NCBI RefSeq assembly: GCF_028583425.1
Contig: NC_072795.1
Span: 68,586,001 to 68,650,000 of the forward strand
Length of the DNA stretch: 64,000 nucleotides
From: Eublepharis macularius
Taxonomy: Eukaryota; Chordata; Lepidosauria; Squamata; Eublepharidae
Direction: 5' to 3'
Under the pieces are notes generated by a model. It made no database searches and was not told where the DNA came from. It saw only the letters and a program-made list of their open reading frames with translations. This document shows positions 34,990 through 45,880 of this stretch, one piece after another. Position numbers and translations under genes: made by a program. How positions within the stretch are numbered: the first letter of the stretch is position 1; each line of letters begins with the position of its first letter.

Positions 34990-36873
34990 CTAATTCTTCT
35001 TCTCTAAATAATTTGAGGGCACCCATCCTTTAAATGGTTTCCCACCATCCATGATCTGACAGTACCACCAGCCATTTGGATTCTTTTCCAATACCTCCAT
35101 GCAGACACCTTCTGGAAATCCAGCAGTCTCTTCATCTCCCTCATAGTCTGCAATGGAGATGTAGATATCCTTTAAATTATTGTGAATGAACTGGGATTTT
35201 TCAATGGGTTTGGGCCTGACTGTGGACACTGGGATTCCATTTCGCTCAGTAGGTAGATATGAGGTGGTCTCAGATGCCTCAGAGCCCAACCGATCAGCTT
35301 GTTTTATCTTAGAATCACAAATCTGTGACTGGGCAGTGCTGAAAGAAGAATTGCGGCGTACTGCCCTCAGGTGGTCTGTGGCAGTGAGAGATTCATTTCT
35401 ACGCAGGGAACAAGACAGGTTGCTGTCCTTCGGTGGTGGGGAGGCAAATACAGATTGTGGCCTCACTGCTAGCTGTCTAACTCCATTTCGCAATTTGACA
35501 GGTCCAGATGTTTTGGAGAAGCCACCAGGAGGTTTACTGGGAATAGGAGGTGTTGCTCTCTTGCTCTGGTTGATAGTGTTCAGTGCCTGGACCTTCTTTT
35601 CTATCTTCTCCAAGCTGTTAGATTTGCTTTCATTTCTTCTGTTCTTGTTAGTCTCGTTGGATGTGGTTTCTTTCTGCTGGTTATCACAGGGCATCAAATA
35701 GTGAGAAGGAGCCCATCCTTCTAAGTCTCCATATTTCAAGTACCACCATCCACTTGCTTGCTTTTCCACTACTTCCACCACAATCCCTGCTGTGAAGCTT
35801 ATCTCAGAATCTTGAACTTTCTGGTAAGAGTCAGTAGTTATATAGAGACATTTTGAGGAGTTGTTCTCATGTTCTGTTTTGGCTGGCTGGTTTGAGGAGA
35901 ATATGGTATGAGGAGGAACTGTAATGAGATCTGCAGAGCTTCTTCTGAAGGACTCATCTGGATTTCCAGAAGCTGTATGTGGCGGGTTTTCAGATTCCTC
36001 ACTTCTTGAACCCTTAAGTCCACCTCTGAGCTGTCCAGTGGGTCTTAGCTGATGGCGTAAAGTGCTAATGTCCATCCTTTCTTGACTCTGAGACTCTGCT
36101 TTGTTCAGGAAAGGTTTAGGTCTCACCATTGGTTTTGCTCTGCTAGATACATTCTCCCCAGGATCCTTCTTTAGACCCAATTTAGACACACTACTTAAAC
36201 CAGCATCTGAAGCTGACCTTGGCTTTGTCTCCTCATTCCTGAAGTAGTTAGGTTTCCCAAGGTTTGGTTGAATGCCCTTGTCACTTTTAGGCTTGAGAAG
36301 TGATGACTTGGGAGAAACAGAACATGGTGAATTTTTCTGGATCAAAGACACTGATGAACTTCTTTGAGAATCAGAATCACCACTGGACTCTTTGCTTGAC
36401 AGAGCATCTTCTATGTATGGTCTGAATCCTTCATTTTCATAGATTGTCTCTTCTTCATGAGCCACATCTTCAGATGATTCACCAGCTCTCATGTTTGTCC
36501 TTTGTAGAGATGACACAGGGGAACGCTTAAGTAACTGGAACATGCCTCTCTCCAAGCTTCCATCTTCTCCCTGGCTCAGGTCAGATTCTGAGTCAACACT
36601 AAAGGCAGGCACATCATATTCTGGTTCCTCATATTGTTGCTTGGGTGTGGAATCCTGGGTATCTCCAGATGTTACGGTTCCAGCAGATATTCCTTCTTCA
36701 GAGTCTTTTGGCTTATTGGGAGGTGCTGGAGGAGGGACTTTGGGTCGAGTTAAAGTACTGGTTCTCCTATTTAAATTGGGCTTCTTCCTTTTATCAATGT
36801 ACGATGCTGGAGCCCAGCCTTCTTTCTCTCCAATCTGCACATACCACCAGCCACCAGAGTTCTTGTCAATAAC
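34990..36873 (-). CDS. SH3PXD2A: SH3PXD2A terminal coding exon: end of SH3-3, SH3-4, SH3-5
   Basis: Large last exon (627 codons plus TAG at 34992-34990) of TKS5/FISH, a Src-substrate scaffold that builds podosomes and invadopodia and binds ADAM proteases, NCK and N-WASP. It opens with VIDKNSGGWWYVQIGEKEGW and ASYIDKRKK (end of SH3-3), then RPKVPPPAPPNKPK (proline-rich). The linker has YEEPEYDVPAF and EETIYENEGFRPY, tyrosines in Src/NCK-type contexts, and SRAKPMVRPKPFLNKAESQS. SH3-4 lies at about 35855-35693 (YQKVQDSEISF, SGWWYLKYGDLEGWAPSHYL). Then come ATPPIPSKPPGGF and RPKPIEKSQFIHNNLK, and SH3-5 runs from about 35170 to the C-terminus (YISIADYEGDEETAGF, NGWWYCQI, GWVPSNYLEKKN). The acceptor is TCCTTTAG and the frame is open throughout. 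Compared with mammals as I recall them, the poly-serine stretch before KPRSASDAG is absent. Confidence 0.96.
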   Translation of the reverse strand, partial: VIDKNSGGWWYVQIGEKEGWAPASYIDKRKKPNLNRRTSTLTRPKVPPPAPPNKPKDSEEGISAGTVTSGDTQDSTPKQQYEEPEYDVPAFSVDSESDLSQGEDGSLERGMFQLLKRSPVSSLQRTNMRAGESSEDVAHEEETIYENEGFRPYIEDALSSKESSGDSDSQRSSSVSLIQKNSPCSVSPKSSLLKPKSDKGIQPNLGKPNYFRNEETKPRSASDAGLSSVSKLGLKKDPGENVSSRAKPMVRPKPFLNKAESQSQERMDISTLRHQLRPTGQLRGGLKGSRSEESENPPHTASGNPDESFRRSSADLITVPPHTIFSSNQPAKTEHENNSSKCLYITTDSYQKVQDSEISFTAGIVVEVVEKQASGWWYLKYGDLEGWAPSHYLMPCDNQQKETTSNETNKNRRNESKSNSLEKIEKKVQALNTINQSKRATPPIPSKPPGGFSKTSGPVKLRNGVRQLAVRPQSVFASPPPKDSNLSCSLRRNESLTATDHLRAVRRNSSFSTAQSQICDSKIKQADRLGSEASETTSYLPTERNGIPVSTVRPKPIEKSQFIHNNLKDIYISIADYEGDEETAGFPEGVCMEVLEKNPNGWWYCQIMDGGKPFKGWVPSNYLEKKN

Positions 36874-36994
36874 CTAAAGGAGGATAAACATGACTGTTAC
36901 TGTGGAAAAACAATGCTATACAATTCTGTTTATCCAGATCACCCTTCTGCAAGCACCCATCATTCATTTATTTTGTTTCTATTTACGGGCTCAC

Positions 36995-37114
36995 CTCAGC
37001 CTTTTGTCCTCCATGAAAGCTTATCCCATCAGAGATACAAGACTGGAACTCTGCAATAGTGTAATATTCAACTTCCACTGATGGTGGCTCAGGGGGTTTA
37101 GGTAGCTGGAAGCC
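36995..37114 (-). CDS. SH3PXD2A: SH3PXD2A coding exon: start of SH3-3
   Basis: The 120-bp, 40-codon, phase-0 exon reads [20 protein letters not shown] then [20 protein letters not shown]. The proline-rich lead-in is followed by the first half of the third SH3 domain, whose second half (VIDKNSGGWWY) starts the terminal exon. The acceptor is TTATAACAG and the donor GTGAGC. Only a 121-bp intron (36874-36994) separates it from the last exon. Confidence 0.96.
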
Positions 37115-38370
37115 CTGTTATAAGAAGAAATTAGTTTAGTTTAACATTGTTGTAGAAATGGGGGAAAGGGAGGTCCCCGTGTTAATTTTTAGAAAAAAAA
37201 CTTGCTTTGTAAGAGAGAAGAGCTAATGAACCATTACACCCACAGGCAATATGTGTGTGGTTTGATTGAGAGGTTAAGGACATTTCATGTGAAATGGTTA
37301 GATATTAGTGTTGAATGTTTTGGAGGAAGTTTGTAATACAAAACACAGTGGATCAGTAAAAAGAATGTGCCTGCCTAAGATATGCTCAACCACAACAGCA
37401 CTCAGTTCTCAAATGTTTTCAGGACATCCCAGGAAGATGGCCGATTCTCCACTGCCCTCGCCCCCAATAATTTCCCTAACATGTAATTCAGAAGCAAAAA
37501 ATGCTGATATTTGTTACATTCTCATCACCATGCCAAATAGACCTTTCTAAATCTAAGAAGTGGCTTGCAAGAAATGAGATTTTTTTAGATTCATACTGTA
37601 AAAATTTAGCAAGAATATAGATCAAAATACTCTATTTATTGTATTGAAGATAAAACCTAGGCACTGTCATGGCTAGCCCAGAGTAATCTAGACACAGAAA
37701 TGTAGAGATCCGCATCATCAGGCTTAGGTTCTAAGAATTTAAAAAGGATTCTCTAACGAAAGACAAAAGTAAACGTGTGGGTCTTCTGGCTCAGTAAGCA
37801 CTGCAGTAATGTTTCTCCCTCCTCCTTCTCTTATCTGTTTTGGCTAACAAGAATATATGATCTGATAACTTCCATGACTTTTCAGTCTCCTGATTTGGCC
37901 AATGAAGGGGGCAAGACTTGTTCACTTTCATTTTGTGAAATTATACCAACAATTTTGTTCTCACAGCAGAAACCTATTTAGATAATCAAGTCAATATCCT
38001 TAACAAATTTTAATTTCTGATTTGGGACTGGTTGGGCTGTACACACAGCGCTATCAGTGAGGATTCCTGTCTATGATGGAAGGCAAGATTGCAGTCTTGC
38101 AGTGGGGTGACCTGCCACCTCCTATTCCCACTTTTTAAAGGCTGCAGTTGCATTCTCTGGGTCACGAAAAATGAGAACTCAAACTGCATATACAGTGGGT
38201 TCATACAGAAACTGAAATGTAACCAGCCTTGAACATATTAATAAAGTGAAAAAATGCTTTGTATTACAAAGCACGGAGATGTAAACATTCCAGAAATTTT
38301 GAAGCCTTTCTTTAGGGGTGGTGGTAGAGTTTAGCATAATATTTGGCATATTTATAAGTATAAATGATTT

Positions 38371-38453
38371 ACAGTGCAATCCTATGCGGAATTGCTGTAG
38401 CCTATGCTCGCTTATTTCCATTTTTCTTAGACTATAATAACTGCATAGGACTG
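38371..38453. repeat. ~83-bp palindromic reptile repeat
   Basis: ACAGTGCAATCCTATGCGGA at the left and ACTGCATAGGACTGCTCT at the right form an inverted pair (GCAATCCTATGC with GCATAGGACTGC). Same group as 23950-24023 and 50576-50657. Confidence 0.7.
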
Positions 38454-40782
38454 CTCTCTGTTCGTTTTCCACAAGATAACTGCAAATATACTCAATACAT
38501 GAGAGAGCTGCAAACTGCTGCACTTTGTGATATCTAAGCACTTGTATCTTAGTTTTTGCCACATAAAAAGTAGGGGAGCTGAAAATATAAAACAATTTTT
38601 GTAGTAAACAATGAAAGTGTATGATTTCTGTAGAAACATTTTCATACAGTCGCTTTAGAACTAGCAACTTATTTCAGTATCATATCACAATAGCATATCA
38701 TCATATTCATTACATAGTATATTAGGTATGGACAAATTATTCCTATTTAAATAATACATCTTAAAATTATTGTATGTATGTTTACAGTATACAAAAGAAT
38801 TACCATTCTTTATAATGTGACAGACTGCCTTACATAAAAAATTTCACATGGTTTTTTTGTGCTCCCCAAATTTTCAATTATTATTTATTGTAATAATAAT
38901 TAATGGAATAATTAAGGGAAAGTGCCCTAAACAGGTTCCCCTGCTAATTTTTCTGTCCTAACCCCCCCATTATTACTAATAATACTGTTATTTAAAATGC
39001 TAAGAACACTGCCACTGTTACTGGAGCTGGGGAGGGAGAAATACATGTTTCAGTATTTACCAGGTAGCCCCAGTCCCTAATATTTGAAAGTGTCAGAATA
39101 AGTTTTGTGTGATGAATGCTATGTCGTGATTATCTTTCAGCAGTTGTGGTCCTTAATATTGGCCATCTGTACTTTTATACCACTTAACACTGAGTAATTT
39201 GCTACTGGTCATTGTCACAAACCTAGCTGAGCTTTGATAGAGCATCCCGGTATAACAGAAGAGACAACCCATCACACATATGAACTTGTATTAGTCGTCT
39301 TCTTTACTACTTCACAGCAGAATTCAGGCCAGAATTCAAGCCAGTCTTTAGCACCCCCTACTCGCTGATACAGAAGGAAGGGAACTTCATTTGATTGTCT
39401 GACTCTCCTTGCAGAGCAGACTCCTTGGCAATGTCTGGGAGATGTACTCCATGTGAACTGTGGAATGGGAACGATGAAGAACAATGTACAATAGGAACAC
39501 AAGGGGTATTTGTGTACATATCTTTAGCAGTGCTACTTTAATACATGATGGTACTGTAAATATTAGTATACTGTGGGGTGCAACAAATACCTTCAGACTC
39601 TGGGATGGTTTACATTAGATTAAGCCAACTGGAAACAGAAGGCCCTCAAGTTGTATGCATTTATTTTCAATATGGAATTAATTTGTATGAATTCATGCCA
39701 AAATAGAGCCTAATTGAAAATAATTAGTACAAAGAGGTTGTGGGAAAAGAGAGAAAAGATTCAGAAAAGGACACAATATTAACCAGACTCAAGCGTCTGG
39801 CTGCACATTACATTTGTCATGTGAAAAGAACCGACACAGAAGACAAGATTTAACTTTTGAAGCTTCCCCAGAGACAGGGAATGAACACTGTAAGGGGTTA
39901 ATGAGTCACTGACTGCCTTTCTCTCTCACCTGTTTTTCTCTGTTTATCTTCCCCACAGTTACCACCACTCCCTGCCTCTCTCTGAAGAAGATTCCACATA
40001 CTCTACACTCAAAACCTGGCATATATGAGATAATGAATATAATGCATAACCCAGTTCTAAGAACACAGAAAGGAAAGGATATGGGGAATGAAATACAACA
40101 TATGGAAAAATATTGGAATATGGGCATTTTAATGATGATTCAGAGCAGGTTGCTTGACCTTCCAGAAGCCACAGGTCAATAAGAGGGAACAGAAATCAAG
40201 CACTCCATGTCAGAACCAAGATACTTGGAATGCCAGATGGATCCCTCCAAGCAAGCACACAGAAGTGCCAAAGGTTGTGAAAGCCGCTAAACTCACCCTG
40301 TACCCATTCCCATCTCTATATATAGCCTAATATTGTGTTTTTACACTGGACATAAAACTGTGTGGATAGTATAATGAACTCTATGAGCTGAAACCCTCTA
40401 GTGCGTCATGAGCATCAGATGAAAGAGCAGCCAATAAGCATCAAAAATATAACCAGTGCAGCCCAAACGTTTATAGGATTGACTGAAATTCTGGTAGATT
40501 TTCCTTCTTCATAGCATCTTTTTTTGCTGGCAATAGAACTGATTTCCACAAAGAAATCCATTTCTTCTCATGGATGGCTTGCTGGGTTTGGGGAAAGGGA
40601 ATTTGTATGGATTCCACTAGTGTATTTGAATTTAAGATCTCTTCCTGTTTGTTGGGAAACACACATATTCTCCACTGTACTGTAATATTGTACTGATATT
40701 GTACTGTAATATTAAAAATGCATATATTTTATTGGGACAGACTATGAACATATTAATGCAAAATTGCAATTCAGCTGCATAT

Positions 40783-41034
40783 TAATAACATCCAATTTAT
40801 ATACCACCCTTCAGGACAACTTAATGCCCACTCAGAGTGGTTTACAAAGTATGCTATTATTATCTCCACAACAAAACATCCTGTGAGGTAGGTGGGGCTG
40901 AGAGAGCTCCTAGAAGCTGTGTCTGACTCAAGGTCACCCAACTGGCTTCAAGCAGAGGAGTAGGGATTAGGGAATCAAACTCGGTTCTCCAGATTAGAGT
41001 CCTGTGCTCTTAACCACTACACCAAACTGGCTCT
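40783..41034 (-). repeat. Squamate MIR/CORE-like tRNA SINE, minus strand
   Basis: Reverse complement of the 15383-15631 family: TTTATATACCACCCTTCAGG, CACTCAGAGTGGTTTACAAA, CCTGTGAGGTAGGTGGGGCT, GGTCACCCAACTGGCTTCAA, CTTAACCACTACACCAAACT and GGCTC. Essentially full length. Confidence 0.85.
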
Positions 41035-41045
41035 TGTTATTTTCG

Positions 41046-41073
41046 GAGCTGAATAATTTCATTTATTCAGCTC
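41046..41073. other. Perfect 11-bp hairpin
   Basis: GAGCTGAATAA (41046-41056) and TTATTCAGCTC (41063-41073) around a 6-base loop, just outside the head of the neighbouring SINE. Confidence 0.9.
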
Positions 41074-41879
41074 TTAAAATAAACTGGAATTCATAAAGGT
41101 TGAGTTACCTATGTTAATTCCAATTCATAAACTTAAATTCACACAGTGAAGCTTTCAAGGCAAGCAAATTTCATATCTGTTGCATTTACAAATGTGAAAC
41201 GTTTTGCTCATCCCAGGCTTTGATCAATTTCTCCAATTAGTGAAAAAAAAGCAAATCAATTAAGTAATGCTTCTCTATACCCTACATTTACTTTAAATAG
41301 CATTTTCACAGGAATCATACGGAAGGCTTCTTGAATGGAACTTGTATAGCACCTAATGAAATGCACCTATACTATGGGCTGAACTTCAAACTATCAGGGC
41401 AGTCTCAAAAACCATTCTTGAGAGACCAATCCATTTTTGAGAGACTAAGGAACTAACCAGAGTTCTTAGAATAGCAGACCTTGTTTTGACATTTGTGGCT
41501 TACCATTAAGAGGCATGTCTGCTACCTGGTCTCTAAAAAGCCATCACAGTCACTATGGATTAAGTTTCAGTTCTCCTAAAGCAGTTGATGGCTTTTAGCG
41601 AGGTGTAAACTAATGATTGCTTCTTGCCTCACAAAATTCTATAGGTATCAGCAATATGACCAAATCTAATCCTCTAGATCAAAGGAGGCAGGGCTAGAAC
41701 TTGTCTGGCTTAGAGGTATAGTCAGAGATGCCAAGGCAACCCACAACGAGATCACAGAGCACATGCTCTACATGCATAAAGTCTGAAGGTAAATCATAAG
41801 CATTTCTAGTTAAAGGATCTCAAGGGCTGGGAAAGATTTTGCTTGGAACCACTATCAGTAAGAGCAGATAGAATTTTGG

Positions 41880-43145
41880 TCTACCTAGTCCAGTCCCAAG
41901 TCAATAAAAGGCTCTGTGCCTAAAAAAACTTTTCAAAATTCATCAAACACTAGGGCATTTTTAATTAATTCTTTCAGCAACTGCAATTCCAAGGGAGTTA
42001 TCTATGTTATTCAGTGTCCTTGTAATGTAATGTATGTAGTAGGTATGACTACTAGACCTGTTAAAGTTCGTATTTGTGTGAGCATAAGAGCTGTATTAAA
42101 GAAACTGAATGCCCCACTTGTTAACCACTATCTCACTGCTGACCACAAGGAAAAGCAGCTGCAAGTTTGGGTTGTGGAAGTTATACAGAGCACATCTTCA
42201 GGCTCTCACAAATTCCTGCAGAAAAGTGTTTTGGATTCACCACCTCCAGACGTTGATGCCTTGGGGACTTAATGAAGATGTGGACGGGACTTGCTGTGTC
42301 TGAGATGGATTTGATTTGATTTGGACAATGGCCCTAACTGAGTGTGTGCTGTGTCTCTGCCATTTCAGTGTTCTCTTCCTTCTCTCTCCCCCCACCCCTC
42401 CACCTCCTTTGAGAGCATATCTCCTTGTCACATGGGAGACATTGCATCACCCTTCTACCTTTTCATATAGCGGAACTTTCTTAGGTTAAAGTGCCATTCT
42501 ATCTTTACTGCAGATTGATGTAACACACCCTTATACTTTGGAAACCAAGCCTCAGGTTGGTTTGTGATTGGGTTTTGAGAACCTGGGGGGATAATTAAGA
42601 GCTTGTTATGGAATAATTATCTAATTTGGTACATTTTTTCTATCGAGTACAACAATAAATGAAGAGCATTGTGTGAATGCAGTCCTGGGTCTACTGCAAT
42701 ATTTGTATTTTATCACACAATACTAGAGGTAAATTTTGATTTAGTATTTTACCTAAAATAATTCTAGCACTTAATAATAGACTATATTATAATGAAATTT
42801 TTTCTCCTTCCCCCCTTCTTGTTTTGTTATAGCTCTAAGTAAAACACCAGGAGCATTTCATGATTGGTTTCTATATGTGTGGGTGTGTTTGATTATAAAT
42901 TGTTTACAATTGACCACTGAGAAAGGCCTTAGGGCCGAAACGCGTCTGGTCGGGTTTTCCCCCCCTGTACCTTGGTCTATTTGTGTTGGTCATTGCACTG
43001 TACCATCATCTGTACCTTGAGATGTTTTTCCAAGTTTTAGCGTATACACGTAGCCTGCCATTCAGGCCTTATGTTTTAAACTTGTTTTTAATCTACATTT
43101 GTGCACATTTATAATAAATACTTTCTAATATATATTTTTAGGTTG
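41880..43145 (+). mobile_element. Penelope-like element fossil, 3' part with GIY-YIG domain
   Basis: A 3' fragment of a Penelope-like retroelement, antisense to SH3PXD2A. Its reading frame from 41916 shows the GIY-YIG endonuclease signature: CNSKGVIYVIQCPCNVMYVV, then GMTTRPVKVRI and NHYLTADH. The reverse transcriptase part is missing, so the copy is 5'-truncated, and it is decayed. It is followed by about 600 bp of non-coding 3' sequence, the AAGGCC-TTAG-GGCCGAAACGCGTC motif typical of Penelope ends (42924-42946), and an AT-rich terminus near 43130-43145. Boundaries are approximate. Confidence 0.8.
42912..42951 (+). ncRNA. Hammerhead-ribozyme-like motif in the Penelope 3' end
   Basis: Read in order: GACCA (stem I, 42912-42916), CTGAGAA (core, 42917-42923), an extra A, GGCC-TTAG-GGCC (stem II), GAA, ACGCGT (self-complementary stem III), C (cleavage base, 42946) and TGGTC (stem I, 42947-42951). 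GACCA and TGGTC are exact complements. The core differs from CTGANGA at one position and stem II is offset by one base, so this copy may be inactive. Hammerheads with very short stem III are established in Penelope-like elements. Confidence 0.5.
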
Positions 43146-43304
43146 TTACTTAACCCCTCTATTTTGTTCCCCTATAAAGAATGTCAAACAAGTCCCAAAA
43201 TCATCAGTTTTTGACATAAAATCTTCATGACATAAAAAAATGTTTTGTGCAAATTACTTCTTAAATATTTGCTGATGAGATAAACAGCAGAGGTCAGTAC
43301 TCAC

Positions 43305-43354
43305 CAAACTGGACTCTCTTCTTGGGGGAGGCCTTGTTCTTAGATTGGGAGAGC
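43305..43354 (-). CDS. SH3PXD2A: SH3PXD2A 50-bp exon in the SH3-2/SH3-3 linker
   Basis: A small exon reading S-SPNLRTRPPPRRESSL. It starts with GC completing an AGC codon begun upstream and ends in phase 0 before a GTGAGT donor. The acceptor is TCTCACTAG. The basic, proline-rich RPPPRRESSL string is conserved with mammals and looks like an internal SH3 ligand. Confidence 0.95.
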
Positions 43355-45207
43355 CTAGTGAGAAGGAAAGGGGAATTCCACATTTAAACAGACTGTGTGC
43401 CATCAAAACACCACAATTACTGTTAACTGTTAAGAATCTGGGATACACATGAAACTTGGTGTTCCACAACTCAAGTGGTTTTTCTTTCCATATGGCAGCT
43501 GCATGGGCCAAAGAGTGTCCACACGTGACTATCCTAACGGAGCAAACAATAGTTTTGCAAAAGCACTTAGGTCAGGAAAAGAGTTAAGCCCTTCGTCACC
43601 CAGTCCCAGATCAGGATTCCAAGTAGCTACCATTTAATAAGATATGAGTGGGGGAGGCCACACAAGGAATAGGGCAAAAGGAAGTCCCCTTTCCCCCTTA
43701 CTTTTTCTCCCCTTGCTCCCAGTTACCTTTGCCTGCCACCTGCTGGCAACTGCTCCCTTTCCCTACTTGCTGTCACCTCCACCCCACCCCCCGCCCGCCC
43801 ACTGCTGGCCTCTCCTCCTCCTCCTGCACTAAAGCCACTAAATTTCAAGATGGAGGCCTCAGCAACCACTGTGGCTACTACAACAACCCCAAACAGTATC
43901 AGAACTTCAGTGCTTGTTTTATTCCCTTGTCCCCAGCATCTGTGCACACTGCTGATAAGATTTTTTTAAAAATCTTCAAATTGGGTTCCTCTTTTTAAAA
44001 AAACTGGGTTTGCAGAACTTTCATTTGTAACCATAGCTGGCCACATTCTATAGATTTTGCTAGCCAGCCAGGGGTCAGCACCTCAGAATGAGACATAGTG
44101 ATAGTGTTTAACAGCACCTATCACAGAACTCCCAGTGTCATGTCTAGTTTAACCCTGAACTAATGGTCAGTTCAGAAGCAATTCCTTTCTGCCTTGAAGG
44201 TACATAAAACTTGAAAGATTGTTGCGATGTCAGTCCAGTTATAGATGAAGATCTTGGCTTTGTTGGCACAGCCACTGGAACTGATGAGCTCTTTATCTAC
44301 TCACAGGCAGAACTTTTAAAAAGTAGTATACTTTCTGGACAGAAGGGGGCCTCAAGTACCTTGCCCAAAATAAAAATCAGTGCTATAATCCTAATTGTGC
44401 CACAGATCCTCCAATCAATCACAGATGAGTGCAGAATCTGTTAGTAGTTAAGTCTTTTTACTGATGGATATCCAAGTAGGGGCCTGTCACCCAACGCAAG
44501 ATAGGGATTGACAGTGGTATACTACAACATGTATTCCATTCTGGACAAACTAAGAAAAGCAGAAACCCAGCAGAAACCCAGACATGTCCTAACAACAATC
44601 ACTCCAAATCCCACAGAGTTCTAGACCCAAAACACAGCAGAGCAGTGATGGGCAATGTCCATCTCACTTTATGCTAAAACCCACAAGGTCACAAGTAAAG
44701 CTGTTTGGTAGAACAGTCAGTAGTCAATATGATATGCCACAGCCACAGCCTGGCAAGGTGTTGAGCACTACATCGCCAATCCCAGTAATATGTTCTGTAG
44801 ATATAGGATGCCATGAGAGATCTTTACTGCACAGAAAGTTACTGGAAAGATTCTTAAGAGCTGCAGGATTCCTTTTAGCCAATAGGATATTTACAAAATT
44901 GGATGGACATAAACTGTGTTTTACTAGTAAGCTGCCCTTCAGGGTGGTAATTTCTACTTTTAAAATTTGTTTTGTTGTGTTTATAACCTGCCTTTCTTCC
45001 ATCATGGAACCTGGTGGGGGTACACAGGGTGTCCCATTCAGGTACAGACAGACCCAGGGCTGCATAATTTCAGCAAGCACCAAGGGTCTTCTCACTATAC
45101 CATAGGGCCATCATCACACTAAGAACTGGGCTGCTCCAGTCAGCTCCTACAATAAACAGACATGAAAAATGAGCAGTAGAACAGCTAGAAATCAGCTGTG
45201 GGCCTAC
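43355..45207 (-). other. SH3PXD2A: SH3PXD2A intron (1.85 kb)
   Basis: The middle (43680-43830) is C-rich on the plus strand, and a LINE/SINE tail lies near 44970-45030 (TGTGTTTATAACCTGCCTTT, then CTTCCATCATGGAACC). The 144-aa plus-strand frame at 44671-45105 shows no family resemblance and is not called. Confidence 0.85.
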
Positions 45208-45542
45208 TTATTTGAGCTCTTTGAGGTGCAATCCGTGCTATGGCAGGAGATCCTTGTGCCAGTTTTGAGACTTGCTTGTCTTGAGCCATCATGGCATTGC
45301 CATTGGAATCATTGCATAAGATGGGCAAGCTTATTTCCTTCTTAGTAATGTGGGATTCTGCAGTTTCACTTTCTGACTGAGTTTCCTTGTCACTCGAGGA
45401 TTTCTTGTTCAATAGATTGCTGATTTCCATGATGTTTCCTATAATTTCCACTGGTCCTGTTAAGTTCTTTTTCCTAGATGAAAGGTCATCTTTTATTTTC
45501 TTTAGATACGAAGCTGGGGCCCAGCCCTCCTTGCCTAAATAC
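45208..45542 (-). CDS. SH3PXD2A: SH3PXD2A coding exon: end of SH3-2 and linker
   Basis: The 335-bp exon begins with G completing an AGG (R) codon and reads YLGKEGWAPASYLKKIKDDL, the C-terminal strands of SH3 domain 2. The conserved linker follows: SSRKKNLTGPVEIIGNIMEI, SNLLNKKSSSDKETQSESET, KKEISLPILCNDSNGNA and LAQGSPAIARIAPQRAQI. It ends with A before a GTAGGC donor; that A joins GC of the next exon to make serine. The acceptor is TCCTTTCAG. The linker strings match mammalian TKS5 closely, with the usual variability in the acidic part. Confidence 0.96.
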
Positions 45543-45734
45543 CTGAAAGGATGAAAAGAAAGTACATTTAGTATCTTGCATCTCAAAAAGTAATGTAGTT
45601 GGTGTGGTACATGATGGCACAGTATTAGAATCATTGTTCACACACTTTATAGTACATGCACAAGATCACAAAAATAATAGTTATAATTTTACTCTTGCCC
45701 ATACAGTCAGTATGGCTGGAATTAGGCAGAAGGA

Positions 45735-45880
45735 TGAGCCCTGAAGCTTACTGAGTGACCATAGGCCAGTCACATAGCCCATCTTCCTGCATTGTATCGT
45801 TGTGAAGACAGATGGAAGGGCAGGAGACCATGTATGCCACTGAACCCATTAGAGAAGTGGTGGGATAAAACATTCTCCTA
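45735..45880 (+). repeat. Diverged MIR-like SINE
   Basis: GAGCCCTGAAGCTTACTGAG, then TGACCATAGGCCAGTCACAT, ATTGTATCGTTGTGAAGACA and GAAGTGGTGGGATAAA follow the order of the copy at 58720-58921, at high divergence. Confidence 0.6.

Larger units (their letters stand above)
37115..43304 (-). other. SH3PXD2A: SH3PXD2A intron (6.2 kb)
   Basis: Contains a palindromic repeat (38371-38453), a full-length SINE (40783-41034), a small perfect hairpin (41046-41073) and a Penelope-like fossil (41880-43145). The rest, 37115-38370 and 38460-40780, is AT-rich with nothing recognisable. Confidence 0.85.

Noticed and set aside
35186-35701. 171-aa plus-strand frame opposite the SH3PXD2A last exon
   Set aside because: It is the antisense shadow of conserved SH3PXD2A coding sequence.
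44671-45105. 144-aa plus-strand frame in an SH3PXD2A intron
   Set aside because: It has no domain and no family resemblance, and it overlaps a LINE/SINE tail.
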